Positions 6,585 through 7,543 of a DNA stretch of 7,543 nucleotides are shown one piece after another. The stretch is from Desulfobacterales bacterium (GTDB taxonomy: Bacteria > Desulfobacterota > Desulfobacteria > Desulfobacterales > C00003060). The position numbers and the translations under genes were made by a program. The stretch covers positions 1-7,543 of the forward strand of contig JAUWMM010000080.1 of assembly GCA_030613145.1 (NCBI GenBank), read 5' to 3'. Positions within the stretch are counted from its first letter, which is position 1; each line of letters starts with the position of its first letter. The notes below the pieces were generated by a model that saw nothing but the letters and a program-made list of their open reading frames with translations, made no database searches and was not told the origin of the DNA.

Positions 6585-7543
6585 ATGACTTTGGCAACAC
6601 CATTAAAATCCCCCCATCCCCCCTTTACTAAAGGGGGGCAAGGAGCGAGTATCTTCGGCCGCCTGACTTGGTGGGCAGGCCGGACCGAGGACGCCATCCT
6701 GATCATAGCGCTGTTGCTCATGGCGTTGATCCCGGTTGTCGAATTGGTTGGGCGCTCCTGGTTCAATACCGGTATTCCAGGCGCAACAGAATACCTCCAG
6801 CACCTCACACTATGGATTGGGTTTCTCGGCGCCATGCTCGCCACACGGGAAGGCAAACACCTGAAGATCGCCGCAGCTATCCAGTGGCTTCCGCCGCGCG
6901 TCAGCCGCATAGTTGATTATCTGGGTGCCTCCATCTCGGCTGCTGTTTGTGCTGGGTTGTTTGGTGCCAGTCTGGCACTGGTGGTAGCCGAAGCGCCCGC
7001 ATTACCTTCATGGACGGCCAAGGTCATACCTGACTTCGTCGAGCATTTGCTCGATCCCTTTGGTCTCTTTGAGAGTGGCGGCTTGACAACTATCGGAGGG
7101 TGGATCCCAATCTGGGCCGCCGAAGCCGTTATGCCCCTTGGCTTCGCCGTAATGGCCATTCGTTTCATTCTCCATGCGTCAAAGCGCACTTGGGTTAGAG
7201 CGCTGGTTGGGCTCAGTCTTCCGGGAGTGATGCTGCTGCCGATCCTTTGTTCCGGCTCTGCTTCACAACTTGTTCTTCCGGGGCTGATCTTGCTGGTGGC
7301 GGCGGCAGTCCTGGGAATGCCTATCTTCATCTTGCTGGGTGGCGCGGCTCTCTTGCTTTTCTGGGGTGATGGCGTAACGGTCGCCGCCATACCTGCCGAG
7401 ACGTATCGTATAGTGGCATCACCGATCTTTCCGACCATACCGCTGTTTACGCTGGCCGGCTTCATTCTTTCTGAAGCGCATACTAGCGAACGCCTGGTTT
7501 GCGTCTTCAGGACGCTCTTCGGATGGTTTCCGGGTGGGTTGGC
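6585..7543 (+). CDS. TRAP transporter fused permease DctQ-DctM, 3' end beyond window
   Basis: An open frame runs without a stop to the window edge. From about 6687 it encodes a DctQ (small subunit) domain: a first membrane helix (EDAILIIALLLMALIPVVE), then NTGIPGATEYLQHLTLW and GAMLATREGKHLKIA. A fourth helix follows near 7110-7170. From about 7270 it enters a DctM (large subunit) domain: LILLVAAAVLGMPIFILLG, then SPIFPTIPLFTLAGFILSE and FGWFPGGL at the edge. Fusion of Q and M is common and fits the TatT-linked systems. The permease moves substrate from the binding protein across the inner membrane using an ion gradient. The start is uncertain. ATG 6585 is the only upstream ATG in frame (stop at 6552) but has no good ribosome binding site, and its first 20 or so codons read through the C/G-rich repeat (PLKSPHPPFTKGG). 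A start after the repeat would need a non-standard codon such as ATC 6651, although AAGGAG at 6640-6645 is well placed for it; ATG 6720 would fall inside the first helix. Confidence 0.85.
   Translation, partial: MTLATPLKSPHPPFTKGGQGASIFGRLTWWAGRTEDAILIIALLLMALIPVVELVGRSWFNTGIPGATEYLQHLTLWIGFLGAMLATREGKHLKIAAAIQWLPPRVSRIVDYLGASISAAVCAGLFGASLALVVAEAPALPSWTAKVIPDFVEHLLDPFGLFESGGLTTIGGWIPIWAAEAVMPLGFAVMAIRFILHASKRTWVRALVGLSLPGVMLLPILCSGSASQLVLPGLILLVAAAVLGMPIFILLGGAALLLFWGDGVTVAAIPAETYRIVASPIFPTIPLFTLAGFILSEAHTSERLVCVFRTLFGWFPGGL
6611..6638. repeat. C/G-rich palindromic repeat inside the 5' end of the permease ORF
   Basis: CCCCCCTTTA (6618-6627) and TAAAGGGGGG (6629-6638) form a perfect 10-bp hairpin around one C, preceded by CCCCCAT. 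The design (10-bp arms, central C, C-rich side first, an extra C-run before) matches the element at 5263-5312. It ends one base before AAGGAG (6640-6645), a Shine-Dalgarno-like sequence. Confidence 0.65.

Noticed and set aside
6464..7465. Minus-strand ORFs of 148 and 182 residues opposite the permease
   Set aside because: The + strand frame here shows clear DctQ and DctM motifs and membrane helices running to the window edge; the minus-strand products are low-complexity shadows.

Overview
The window reads as chromosomal DNA of a Gram-negative bacterium. All genes supported here are on the + strand. The combination of an ExeA-like membrane ATPase, an OmpA/Pal-domain protein, a CysQ phosphatase and a TatT-type TRAP transporter, with many C/G-rich and palindromic intergenic repeats, suggests Desulfobacterota or a related lineage. 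That placement is inference; nothing in the window fixes the taxon.

Layout: (a) 1-650 is mostly non-coding. It holds two hairpin-forming inverted repeats, a 35-codon ORF resembling the N-terminal winged helix of LexA, a 16-bp palindrome and an 11-bp tandem repeat. (b) 655-1638 encodes a membrane-anchored, coiled-coil OmpA-domain protein. (c) 1865-2917 encodes an ExeA/GspA-like AAA ATPase with a C-terminal membrane segment; in front of it is a five-codon ORF with a strong ribosome binding site. (d) 3066-3968 encodes CysQ. (e) 3969-4285 is a gap with a palindromic, MITE-like repeat. (f) 4286 to the right edge is a TRAP transporter locus: TatT lipoprotein, DctP-type binding protein, and a DctQ-DctM fused permease cut off by the window end.

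Working model: TatT and the binding protein capture a substrate in the periplasm and pass it to the QM permease, which uses an ion gradient. The binding protein has Phe where the family's carboxylate-binding Arg normally lies, so the ligand may not be an ordinary C4-dicarboxylate. The OmpA-domain protein and the ATPase may both act at the cell envelope, but the sequence does not prove a link.

The most interesting points are the noncanonical TRAP system, the repeats between its genes (one lies in frame inside the apparent 5' end of the permease ORF), and the in-frame mini-ORF ahead of the ATPase. I found no CRISPR array, tRNA, rRNA or intact insertion sequence.
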